The notes beneath the pieces are model-generated. The model saw only the letters and a list, made by a program, of their open reading frames with translations, searched no databases and was not told the DNA's origin. Shown in pieces: positions 22,839 through 29,922 of a DNA stretch of 30,663 nucleotides (position 1 is the first letter of the stretch; each line of letters starts with the position of its first letter). A program made the translations under genes and the position numbers. Source of the stretch: Candidatus Dadabacteria bacterium UBA1144 (GTDB taxonomy: Bacteria; Desulfobacterota_D; UBA1144); assembly GCA_905181755.1 (NCBI GenBank), contig CAJIYY010000065.1, forward strand, positions 1-30,663. The letters run 5' to 3'.

Positions 22839-23661
22839 GTATAGGATGTCCGGTTGTAATCATAAAAAAATTAGATGCATCAACAATATTATTAATAGAA
22901 GATATATTCATTTTTGCTAGAAAATTCTTCAACCAAAAAGGGGAGGGCTTCAGCTTAACGTTCTCAATCTTTTTTAGCGCATATCTATATATTTTGTTTG
23001 ATTCTAACTTAACTGAAATTCCTTGTAATGAATCTACCCTTTTTCCATCGGCATTGCTGTCAAACATGGGACTGGTAAAAGAACAATCTAATCCAGCCGC
23101 TAGCTCTCTACAAATTCCAAAGATTGAGAGACAATCACCCCTGTTAGGAGTAATGGAGACATCAAGTAAATAATCACTGAGCGACTCTATTTTGTTGAAT
23201 TGTTCACCTATTTTAAACTCGGAAGGAAGAATAAATATCCCATCCTCAAACTCATACCCCAACCCGAGCTCAGACGAAGAGCAAAGCATTCCGTAAGACT
23301 CAATATCTCTGATAGTAGTTTTTTTTATTTTTAAACCGTCGGGAAACTTATCAGATTTTCCAAATTTAGTTCCTATTTGTGCCAACGGAACCTTGTCTCC
23401 AGCTTTAATATTAGCTGCTCCACAAACAACAGTAAGAATTTCCTTACCTGAATCAACAAGGCATATTTGCAATTTGTCTGCGTTAGGATGTTTTTCAATA
23501 TTTTTAATAGACCCTACAACTATATTTTGGTCTAGAATGGATACTGTAGCTTCTGCTACACTTTCGACTTCCAGCCCCATCATCGTCAAAGATTCTGAAA
23601 CATCTTGAATTTTAAGCTTCTTATTTAAAACTTTACTTAATTCAGCTAACGAAACAATCAT
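22819..23661 (-). CDS. pheT: Phenylalanyl-tRNA synthetase beta subunit, N-terminal part
   Basis: 280 residues then TAA. An EMAP/tRNA-binding OB domain covers about 40-150 (VVGSIKNIEKHPNADKLQICLVD, AANIKAGDKVPLAQIG, SYGMLCSSSELGL). The start of the B3/B4 editing domain follows (LLDVSITPNRGDCLSIFGICRELAA; INNIVDASNFFMITTGHPIHVF). This is normal PheT up to the break. The start is ATG 23661, with TATAAT on the minus strand at 23681-23686 as a possible -10. pheS, which usually precedes pheT, is not here; the upstream gene is mnmE. Read with the C-terminal part as one gene of normal length. Confidence 0.88.
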   Translation of the reverse strand: MIVSLAELSKVLNKKLKIQDVSESLTMMGLEVESVAEATVSILDQNIVVGSIKNIEKHPNADKLQICLVDSGKEILTVVCGAANIKAGDKVPLAQIGTKFGKSDKFPDGLKIKKTTIRDIESYGMLCSSSELGLGYEFEDGIFILPSEFKIGEQFNKIESLSDYLLDVSITPNRGDCLSIFGICRELAAGLDCSFTSPMFDSNADGKRVDSLQGISVKLESNKIYRYALKKIENVKLKPSPFWLKNFLAKMNISSINNIVDASNFFMITTGHPIHVFFFY

Positions 23662-23696
23662 ATATAAATCTAACCCCTTAATTATATTAGATTATT

Positions 23697-23768
23697 TTAT
23701 CAATAAGTAAAATTTTTTATGTTTTAACTGGATAATCTTATCAACATATTGTGGACAAATGTTGATAA
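23697..23768. other. DnaA-box-like cluster, candidate replication origin
   Basis: Two identical TTATCAACA boxes face each other (23738-23746 forward, 23760-23768 reverse) and flank TTGTCCACA on the reverse strand (23750-23758). A looser TTATCAATA is at 23697-23705. The consensus DnaA box is TTATNCACA. The 147-bp intergenic region is very AT-rich on the pheT side, as expected of a DNA unwinding element. mnmE, often close to bacterial origins, is the neighbour. The boxes are imperfect and few, so this is a candidate only; the symmetric pair could instead be a regulatory site or hairpin. Confidence 0.4.
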
Positions 23769-23808
23769 AAGACTCAAATTGCCTCTAACATACCGAAATT
23801 ATTAGATT

Positions 23809-25176
23809 TTATTTTCCTATACAAAATTTAGAGAATAGTTGATCGTAAATTTGTTCATTTGAAATTTCTCCTGTTATCTTAGAAATCGCATCTAAAAAGA
23901 GTCTGAGGTGAATAGAAGTAATCTCGTTTGGCTGAAGGCAATCAAAAGAAGACCTGGCTTTCTTGACTTCTTTAAGCCCTTCCTCTAAAAGGAGCATTTG
24001 TCTTTCTGTCGTCACAATTCCTTCGTCAAAGTCAATTGAGCCTTCGTTTTCCTTCATTACAACTATCTTATCTAGAAGAGGCAAAATCCCCACCCTATTC
24101 TTTGCTGATACAGACAAAACTTCTTCAAAGCCCTCTGCGGAGAGCTCTATTTTGCTATAAAGATCTGACTTGTTGGCAATCAAAATTCTTTTTCCACGTG
24201 GAACAAAATCAAAAATCCTTCCTATCTCTTCAGATTCACTAGCAAGATTACCAGAATCAACAACTATCAAAACTAGGTCCGAGAACTCTACTTTTGCTTT
24301 GGCTCTTTTAATTCCCTCAATTTCAACCTCATCGAAAGTCTTTCTAATACCTGCAGTATCTGACAAAATTATCTTTTGACCTTTATATATAATATTAGCA
24401 TCCAAAATATCTCTTGTAGTCCCTGGAGTTGAAGACACTATAGCTTTATCCTCCATCAACATAGAGTTTAACAAAGTTGACTTTCCCGTATTAGGTTCAC
24501 CTAAAAGCAGAACCCTGATACCATCAATAACCAGTCTGCCTCTTTTGTAAGTTCCCAAAACACTTTCGGAGGCACCGATCAGGTCATCAAACTTGCTTCC
24601 TATTAACTTCTTGTCTTCTTCCGGGATTTCATCTTCTGGAAAATCTACTCTAGCTTCAATTTCGGCAACTAAATCTATACCTAACTCCCTGATATCATTG
24701 TATTTTTTACTGATTTCTCCAGAAATATTTTTTGTTGAACAAGCTGCGGCTGCCTCTGATTGAGAAGATATCAGGCCTGCAACGGCCTCTGCTTTAACTA
24801 AATCTATCTTACCATTCTGATAAGACCTAAATGAAAACTCTCCTGGTTCTGCAACCCTTGAACCATTTTTAATTAATAATTTTAAAACCTGAGACGGAAC
24901 AATAAGGCCCCCATGAGTATGAAATTCCACCACATCTTGACCTGTCAAAGAGTTTGGAGACTTAAAGTATATGCATATAGACTCATCAAGAATTGTTCCA
25001 TCTGAAACAATGTGCCCTAGATAGACCTTCTTGGGCTCCAAATTAAAAGCTTTACTTTTTTTTAAAGGCTTAAAAATATTTTTGGCAATCTTAATAGCAG
25101 AAGGCCCGCTTATCCTGATTACAGCAACAGAGCCCACTCCTATTGGTGTACAAATAGCACATATGGTATCACTCAT
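23809..25176 (-). CDS. mnmE: tRNA uridine-5-carboxymethylaminomethyl GTPase MnmE
   Basis: Works with MnmG to modify U34 of several tRNAs. 455 residues. N-terminal folate-binding domain (VEFHTHGG, AEPGEFSFRSYQNGKIDLVKAEAV), helical domain, inserted G domain with G1 GEPNTGKS (226-233), TPGTTRD, DTAG (273-276) and NKSD, and the C-terminal FCIGK whose Cys is conserved. The frame is open to 25218, but ATG 25176 is used because MSDTICAICTPIGVGSVAVIRISGP is the usual N-terminus and GGAG lies just before it. In many bacteria mnmE follows rpmH-rnpA-yidC-jag; here it is 16 kb away. No mnmG is in the window. Confidence 0.95.
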   Translation of the reverse strand: MSDTICAICTPIGVGSVAVIRISGPSAIKIAKNIFKPLKKSKAFNLEPKKVYLGHIVSDGTILDESICIYFKSPNSLTGQDVVEFHTHGGLIVPSQVLKLLIKNGSRVAEPGEFSFRSYQNGKIDLVKAEAVAGLISSQSEAAAACSTKNISGEISKKYNDIRELGIDLVAEIEARVDFPEDEIPEEDKKLIGSKFDDLIGASESVLGTYKRGRLVIDGIRVLLLGEPNTGKSTLLNSMLMEDKAIVSSTPGTTRDILDANIIYKGQKIILSDTAGIRKTFDEVEIEGIKRAKAKVEFSDLVLIVVDSGNLASESEEIGRIFDFVPRGKRILIANKSDLYSKIELSAEGFEEVLSVSAKNRVGILPLLDKIVVMKENEGSIDFDEGIVTTERQMLLLEEGLKEVKKARSSFDCLQPNEITSIHLRLFLDAISKITGEISNEQIYDQLFSKFCIGK

Positions 25177-25240
25177 TAGCTCCATAGAACAATATAAACA
25201 TATTTCTACAACAAACAAAGAACGAGGTTGTAAGTTTTTT

Positions 25241-25269
25241 TTGCGATATAGGGATCATTCTGATATAAT
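25241..25269 (+). promoter_or_regulatory. Promoter of the acyl-CoA dehydrogenase operon
   Basis: TTGCGA (25241-25246), a 17-bp spacer and TATAAT (25264-25269), with TG at 25261-25262 as an extended -10. The expected start is about 25276, giving a leader of about 42 nt with GGAGG before the ATG. It is one of the strongest-looking promoters in the window. Confidence 0.7.
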
Positions 25270-25270
25270 A

Positions 25271-25284
25271 AATTCGTTCGAATT
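25271..25284. promoter_or_regulatory. Operator-like palindrome at the operon start site
   Basis: AATTCG-TT-CGAATT, perfect 6-bp arms around TT, placed immediately downstream of the -10 box and over the predicted transcription start. This is a position where a repressor would act. TetR-family regulators often control such catabolic operons, but none is encoded in the window. Confidence 0.5.
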
Positions 25285-25317
25285 ACCCTTAAAATATAAA
25301 GTTACGGAGGAAAATTA

Positions 25318-26463
25318 ATGAGTTTAAGCTTTGATTTTTCAGATGACCAAAACATGATGAGAGATGCAATTAGAACTTTTTGCAAAGAAGAAATTGCTCC
25401 GCTAGTTGAAGAAGCAGAAGAAAAGGAATCATTTCCCCTAGAACTATTTCCTAAAATGGCTGAAATGGGCTTGCTAGGAATTTGTTTTGAAGAAAAGTAT
25501 GGCGGACTAGGCTTAGACAAAGTTACACAATGTATCCTGGCTGAAGAGCTTGGTAGAACTTGTGCTGGCATAGCTAAGGGAGTAGCTGCCCATGTTGACT
25601 TAGGATCTCTTCCTATATCCAAATTTGGAACAGAAGAACAAAAACAAAAATATTTAGTGCCTTCGATTGCTGGCCAAACCATAGGGGCCTTGGCCATTAC
25701 AGAGCCTAATGCAGGAACTGATGCTAGGGCTATTAAAACAAATGCAGTTAAAGATGGGGATTCGTGGATATTAAATGGGACAAAAACATGGTGTTCCAAT
25801 GGAGTAATCTGTAACTATGTAATAGTTGCGGCATACACAAATAAAGAAGATAAAAAAAATGGCATAAGCATTTTTATTGTAGATAAAGATATTCCTGGAT
25901 TTGAGGTTTCAAAAAAAATTCACAAATTAGGCCATAGGTCTTCTGATGTTGCTGAATTAGTTTTTGAAAATTGCAAATTACCAGAGAGTGCTTTGCTTGG
26001 CGGAGAAGAGGGAAAATTTCAGGCATTGATGGAAACACTAATTGCCGCAAGAATCTCCCACGCAATTAAAAGCGTTGGCTTAGCAACAGCAGCTTTTGAA
26101 TATGCTCTTGAATACTCTAAAGAAAGAGAGGCCTTTGGAAGGCCTATTAATAAATTTCAAGCTATCAGTTTCAAACTAGCACAAATGGCTGTGAAAATTG
26201 AAACTGCAAAACTACTTGGTTATAAAGCTGCTTGGCTATATGACCAGGGACGTCCTTGCGTTAAAGAGGCCTCAATGGCTAAACTTTATTCTGCAGAGAT
26301 TGTTCAATGGTGTGCTAGTGAAGGCGTGCAAGTGTTGGGTGGCTACGGTTACGCTACTGAATATTCAGCCGAAAGGTTTTACAGAGATGCCAAGTTGTCA
26401 TCTATAACTGAAGGTACATCTGAAATCCAGCATGTTATTATTGCTAAGGAGCTTGGAATTTAA
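25318..26463 (+). CDS. Acyl-CoA dehydrogenase
   Basis: FAD enzyme introducing an alpha-beta double bond into an acyl-CoA. 381 residues, normal length. Signatures: AITEPNAGTDARAIKT (126-141), GTKTWCSNG (154-162), GHRSSDVAELVFENC (205-219), YSKEREAFGRPI (266-277), and the C-terminal ITEGTSEIQHVIIAKELG, with E365 at the catalytic-base position used by short-chain type enzymes. First gene of a four-gene operon (50 nt to the thiolase-like gene) with a strong promoter and GGAGG. Chain length and substrate cannot be read from the sequence. Partner genes suggest a specialised acyl-CoA pathway rather than general beta-oxidation. Confidence 0.92.
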   Translation: MSLSFDFSDDQNMMRDAIRTFCKEEIAPLVEEAEEKESFPLELFPKMAEMGLLGICFEEKYGGLGLDKVTQCILAEELGRTCAGIAKGVAAHVDLGSLPISKFGTEEQKQKYLVPSIAGQTIGALAITEPNAGTDARAIKTNAVKDGDSWILNGTKTWCSNGVICNYVIVAAYTNKEDKKNGISIFIVDKDIPGFEVSKKIHKLGHRSSDVAELVFENCKLPESALLGGEEGKFQALMETLIAARISHAIKSVGLATAAFEYALEYSKEREAFGRPINKFQAISFKLAQMAVKIETAKLLGYKAAWLYDQGRPCVKEASMAKLYSAEIVQWCASEGVQVLGGYGYATEYSAERFYRDAKLSSITEGTSEIQHVIIAKELGI

Positions 26464-26512
26464 GTATTTTTTGTTAATCTAAAAGAATAAAAAAATAAAG
26501 GAGAATAGTAAG

Positions 26513-27724
26513 ATGGGTACACACATACCAAGCATAGAAGACACAAAAGAATTACTAAAGAAGAACCAAATCGGTATTATCGGAGTAGGTGAAACTGATC
26601 AAGGAAAAATTCCTGGAAAAAGTTCTTTTCATTTTTTATCGGAAGCATCTAAACTAGCAATCGAAGACGCTGGGATTCAAAAGTCCGATGTTGACGGAAT
26701 CATAACTGCTTTCTCATTGGTTGAAGAAACATTTATGCATTGTACTACTTTCGCAGACTATATGGGTATTAATCCTAAATATTTCGAGTCTGTCGCTATC
26801 GGTGGCGCAACAGCTGTTTGGATGACAGCCGCTGCAGCTATGGCTATAAATTCTGGCCAGGCTGAAGTTGTCTTGTGCGTAAGAGGGGACAATACTTTGT
26901 CTGGAATCTCTTCAACAGGAATGATTGCTTTAATTAGAGAAATGTGTCACGGGGAATTTGAATTTCCTTTTGGACTAACAACACCGGGCGGATATGCTCT
27001 AATGGCAAACAGGTATCTTTATGAGACAAAAGGTAAAAGAGAGCATCTTCATTCAGTTGCTGTAACTATGAGACAGCATGCAAAACTAAAAGAAAATGCA
27101 ATGATGAAAGATGACTTAACTTTAGACGACATAATGGCAACAAGGCTGCTTGCATCCCCCTTAACTAAATATGATTGCTCAATTGTTTCAGATGGTGGGG
27201 CCGCATTTATTGTTACTACAAATGCAAAAGCAAAGGAGCTTGGTTTAAAAAGAGACCTTATCTATCTTCATGGAATGGGCCAAGGATTTTCACATCAGTA
27301 TCTAACTTCTTGTGAAAACCTAGAGCAAATTTATGGTGCTGTTGAAAAATCAGGAAAGAAAGCATTTGAAACTGCCGGAATGACAAATGATAACGTGGAC
27401 ATTACATTCTTATACGACTGTTTTACAATAACAACACTTCTTGAATTAGAAGGACTAGGTATCGTTCCAAGAGGGCAAGCTGGCGCTTACGCTTTGGAGG
27501 GAAGACTCCATAAGGATGCAGATACGCCTATCAATACTCATGGTGGTCTTTTGTCCCAAGCACACTTAGGAGCAATGCACCATGTTGTAGAAGCAGTTTT
27601 ACAGCTAAGAGGTGATGCTGGGGCCAGACAAGTTAAAAACCCTAGCGTTGCATTAGTTCATGGTAATGGTGGAATAGTTTCTGCCCACAGTACAATTCTT
27701 TTAGGAAACGAACCAGTAAGTTAA
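26513..27724 (+). CDS. Thiolase-fold protein of the SCPx/Ltp2-like group, without the nucleophilic Cys
   Basis: 403 residues of the non-classical thiolase superfamily often encoded beside DUF35 proteins. Where a thiolase carries its nucleophilic Cys, this protein has IGGATAVWMT (G97-G98-A99-T100). The later acid-base region reads FLYDCFTITTLLELEGLG (Y301 where many SCPx thiolases have His). The C-terminal region is NTHGGLLSQAHLGAMHH (N341, H343, H351) and ends in QLRGDAGARQV. Lack of the Cys argues against ordinary thiolysis. The Ltp2-type retro-aldolases of steroid side-chain degradation share this fold, a Tyr-based centre and a DUF35 partner, so an aldolase is a reasonable alternative. Shine-Dalgarno AGGAG precedes the ATG. 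Confidence 0.8.
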   Translation: MGTHIPSIEDTKELLKKNQIGIIGVGETDQGKIPGKSSFHFLSEASKLAIEDAGIQKSDVDGIITAFSLVEETFMHCTTFADYMGINPKYFESVAIGGATAVWMTAAAAMAINSGQAEVVLCVRGDNTLSGISSTGMIALIREMCHGEFEFPFGLTTPGGYALMANRYLYETKGKREHLHSVAVTMRQHAKLKENAMMKDDLTLDDIMATRLLASPLTKYDCSIVSDGGAAFIVTTNAKAKELGLKRDLIYLHGMGQGFSHQYLTSCENLEQIYGAVEKSGKKAFETAGMTNDNVDITFLYDCFTITTLLELEGLGIVPRGQAGAYALEGRLHKDADTPINTHGGLLSQAHLGAMHHVVEAVLQLRGDAGARQVKNPSVALVHGNGGIVSAHSTILLGNEPVS

Positions 27725-27748
27725 AAAAAACAAATTAGGAGATTAAAT

Positions 27749-28174
27749 ATGTCAGAAGAAAAAAATGAATACTTAAAGCCGCTTCCAGATTTTAGACCGG
27801 AATGTAAACCTTTCTGGGAGGGTACCAAGGCTCACAAGCTTATGCTACCAAAATGTAAAGAAACTGGTAAGGTCTTTTTCTACCCTAGAGCTATAAGCCC
27901 GTTCCCAGGTTCACTTAATATGGACTTTGACTGGGTTGAATCAACTGGAAAAGGAAAGGTTTGGACATTCTCAGTTCACTACATGGGACCAACAAGAGCC
28001 TATAAAGGTGAAACTTATGTTGTCGCTCTAGTTGAGCTAGATGATGGCGTTAAAATGATGTCCAACATAGTTGGCTGTGATCCAGAAACCGTAACAATTG
28101 GTATGGAAGTAGAAGTAGTCTTTGAAGACGCAACAGATGAAGTAACTTTTGCTAAATTTAAACCAGTACAATAA
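27749..28174 (+). CDS. DUF35 OB-fold protein with degenerate zinc ribbon
   Basis: 141 residues. Members pair with thiolase-fold enzymes and may bind acyl-CoA or stabilise the partner. The C-terminal OB domain is clear (DWVESTGKGKVWTFSVHY, YVVALVELDDGVKMMSNIVG, IGMEVEVVFED). The N-terminal rubredoxin-like zinc ribbon, usually C-x2-C...C-x2-C, keeps only C36 (LPKCKETGKVFFYPRAISPFPGS); the second pair is replaced by S50-PF-P53. It therefore probably binds no zinc. It starts 24 nt after the thiolase-like gene with AGGAG and precedes the MaoC gene by 12 nt. Confidence 0.85.
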   Translation: MSEEKNEYLKPLPDFRPECKPFWEGTKAHKLMLPKCKETGKVFFYPRAISPFPGSLNMDFDWVESTGKGKVWTFSVHYMGPTRAYKGETYVVALVELDDGVKMMSNIVGCDPETVTIGMEVEVVFEDATDEVTFAKFKPVQ

Positions 28175-28186
28175 TGGGGGATAAAA

Positions 28187-28633
28187 ATGGACGACAAATT
28201 ATTTTATGAAGATATAGAAGAAGGAACTGAGCACGAATCTAGTGGGAGAACAGTAACAGAAGCTGATGTTGTTAACTTTGCTGGTCTTTCTGCTGATTTT
28301 AACAACATGCATATTGACGAAGAATTTGCAAAAAATACAGTTTTCAAAACAAGGGTAGCTCATGGAATGTGCGTTCTATCTATTGCTACCGGACTTTGGT
28401 TTACAATGCCTAGATTAGCAACAATTGCATTTATGGGACTCCAAGACTGGAGATTCTCTGGGGCTGTCAAGCCAGGAGATACAGTAAAAATAACAAGAAA
28501 ACTTGTTGAAAAGAAAGAGCACAAACGACCTAATATGGGTTTCTTAAACTGGGAAGTAAATGTAGTAAACCAGGAAGGGGATGTTGTACAAAAAGGTGTT
28601 TGGGTGATTTTAGTACAAAGAAAAGAAGCTTAA
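28187..28633 (+). CDS. MaoC-like (R)-specific enoyl-CoA hydratase
   Basis: 148-residue single hot-dog domain. The hydratase-2 active site is readable as FAGLSADFNNMHIDEEFA (D37, H42) followed by the conserved VAHGM (57-61). It would hydrate the enoyl-CoA made by the dehydrogenase. Single-domain MaoC proteins can act as homodimers or with a partner; no second hot-dog gene is adjacent. Last gene of the operon, followed by a hairpin terminator. Confidence 0.88.
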   Translation: MDDKLFYEDIEEGTEHESSGRTVTEADVVNFAGLSADFNNMHIDEEFAKNTVFKTRVAHGMCVLSIATGLWFTMPRLATIAFMGLQDWRFSGAVKPGDTVKITRKLVEKKEHKRPNMGFLNWEVNVVNQEGDVVQKGVWVILVQRKEA

Positions 28634-28664
28634 AATATAATTTCTTTTATAAATAAAAAGACAG

Positions 28665-28700
28665 TGACTAAGGGTGCTTACCCATCCTTAGTCATGCTTT
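28665..28700 (+). terminator. Hairpin terminator after the acyl-CoA operon
   Basis: Perfect 9-bp stem TGACTAAGG (28665-28673) with CCTTAGTCA (28686-28694), a 12-nt loop, then TGCTTTTC and a later T6. The stem is strong and the T-tract interrupted, so termination is likely but perhaps incomplete. Confidence 0.65.
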
Positions 28701-28726
28701 TCTTAAGTTTTTTGCTTAATTAATTG

Positions 28727-28756
28727 TTGACTTTTCTTTCCAAAATATGATAAATA
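28727..28756 (+). promoter_or_regulatory. Probable promoter of the AmiS/UreI-like channel gene
   Basis: TTGACT (28727-28732), an 18-bp spacer and TAAATA (28751-28756); the expected start is about 28763. The leader carries AAGGAGG. Its position between a terminator and a single gene supports independent transcription. The -10 box is not close to consensus. Confidence 0.5.
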
Positions 28757-28788
28757 GTACTTAACTTTAAAAAAGGAGGTATTTGTAT

Positions 28789-29283
28789 ATGTTAGGATAT
28801 GTACTTGTACTCGTAGGTTTTGTATTTTTTGCTAACGGTATGACCTTATTAGGTAAAACCGGTGGTAAAGAAGTTGGTATGCTTAACGGTGGCGTTGCGA
28901 TTCTAATTCTTATAGCGGCTTTTACAGGCGCAGGATTAGGACCAGAAGGTGCTGCTACTACCACACTTGTTTCAGTTTTTGCTCTTATCTATGTTATAGC
29001 TTTTGGTGTTTTCACCTTAGGACATGACGGAAAAGGCTTAGGTTGGTATTGCTTATTCGCTACTATAGTTTTTCTATGGTACGCATCATACTTCTTTGGC
29101 GTTGGAGCTATGGAACTAGGTATGTTTAATGTAGCATGGGGTGTTCTTACTTTAGTTGCTTTCTTAGTGTTAGCACAAGGTAAAGCATTAGGAACTCTTC
29201 TTGCTTATTTATTTATAGCAGAAAGTTTCGTAACACTTTTAATTCCAGGCATGAACTTATTACTTAAGGGAACATTCTTTTAA
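28789..29283 (+). CDS. AmiS/UreI-type urea or amide channel
   Basis: 164-residue membrane protein with six predicted helices and very few charges. It begins MLGYVLVLVGFVFFANGM and continues LLGKTGGKEVGMLNGGVAIL, which lines up with UreI/AmiS N-termini. GLGWYCLFATIVFLWYAS, NVAWGVLTLVAFLVLAQ and LIFIAESF-like positions match the later helices. Family members conduct urea or short-chain amides across the inner membrane; the H. pylori protein is proton-gated. No urease, amidase or urea carboxylase gene lies nearby, so the substrate is open. ATG 28789 is used; a TTG two codons upstream is too close to the AAGGAGG. It has its own promoter and terminator. Confidence 0.8.
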   Translation: MLGYVLVLVGFVFFANGMTLLGKTGGKEVGMLNGGVAILILIAAFTGAGLGPEGAATTTLVSVFALIYVIAFGVFTLGHDGKGLGWYCLFATIVFLWYASYFFGVGAMELGMFNVAWGVLTLVAFLVLAQGKALGTLLAYLFIAESFVTLLIPGMNLLLKGTFF

Positions 29284-29303
29284 ATAATAGTTTATTTTAT
29301 TAA

Positions 29304-29329
29304 GGGGCCAGTAGATCTGGCCTCTTTTT
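29304..29329 (+). terminator. Intrinsic terminator after the channel gene
   Basis: Stem GGGGCCAG (29304-29311) with CTGGCCTC (29317-29324), one G-U pair, a 5-nt loop, then five T. Classical rho-independent layout 20 nt after the stop codon. Confidence 0.85.
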
Positions 29330-29331
29330 AA

Positions 29332-29922
29332 TTAAGGCGCTATCCAATTACTCTTCACTAATCTCTTTTTGTCACACCTAAATTCGCATCTTACATGTCC
29401 ATCATGCTTTAATTTTAAATAATCTATTTGTACTACTGTGCTAACAATTAACCCAAAGACAGATAGTCCAAGCTCTTTCCCTTTTAAGTTAAGGAGACTA
29501 TTGGAAAAGGGTTCCTTTAAGACAGAAGAGGGAGAGAAGGGTGTATAGTAGCACTGTCTACTTATTTCTTGTGAATTATTCCAAATCGGCTCTACAATTT
29601 TTTTGTCTCTAACAATCTTTGATAATGCCCTTATTCGTATCTGTACTTTTTTTTCTGAATCATAGAACATAAGCATAGTTTCAGGATTCTTTTCGATTTC
29701 TTTGGTTTTACTAGACCTAAGGTCACAATTACTTCTCAAATGCAAATTCTTTTTAATTGCTTCCCTCAATATTACAATACGTGTTTCGGGAGCTAAAGAG
29801 TCAGCTGACAAAGAGGAGAAAAAACAAAGATGAAAAGGGTGCTTTCTGTTAAACGCCCCACTAAGAAGTTCGTCCCAGATAGATTCATAAATATTATTAA
29901 GATTTAGCTTATTTTCTTCCAT
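29332..29922 (-). CDS. Pyridoxamine 5'-phosphate oxidase-like FMN-binding protein
   Basis: 196 residues of the split-barrel PNPOx-like group (Alr4036-type). Recognisable pieces: ESIWDELLSGAF and KHPFHLCFFSSL at the N-terminus, ETRIVILREAI (46-56), LRSNCDLRSSKTKEIEKNPETMLMFYD and QIRIRALSKIV (FMN/phosphate-binding strands), and a C-terminal DYLKLKHDGHVRCEF barrel strand. It is unlikely to be the true vitamin B6 enzyme because this subgroup differs in the C-terminal dimer region; the substrate is unknown. Its first 14 nt overlap the end of the aldehyde dehydrogenase gene, so the two are cotranscribed. Confidence 0.75.
   Translation of the reverse strand: MEENKLNLNNIYESIWDELLSGAFNRKHPFHLCFFSSLSADSLAPETRIVILREAIKKNLHLRSNCDLRSSKTKEIEKNPETMLMFYDSEKKVQIRIRALSKIVRDKKIVEPIWNNSQEISRQCYYTPFSPSSVLKEPFSNSLLNLKGKELGLSVFGLIVSTVVQIDYLKLKHDGHVRCEFRCDKKRLVKSNWIAP

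Noticed and set aside
23738..23768. The inverted TTATCAACA pair as a rho-independent terminator for mnmE
   Set aside because: The stem is A/T-rich, the loop is 13 nt and no T-run follows on the minus strand, so DnaA-like binding or another protein site is the better reading.
25302..25799. Long minus-strand frame of 165 codons inside the acyl-CoA dehydrogenase gene
   Set aside because: It is the antisense shadow of a well-conserved gene, with low-complexity Ser/Pro-rich translation and no promoter or ribosome site.
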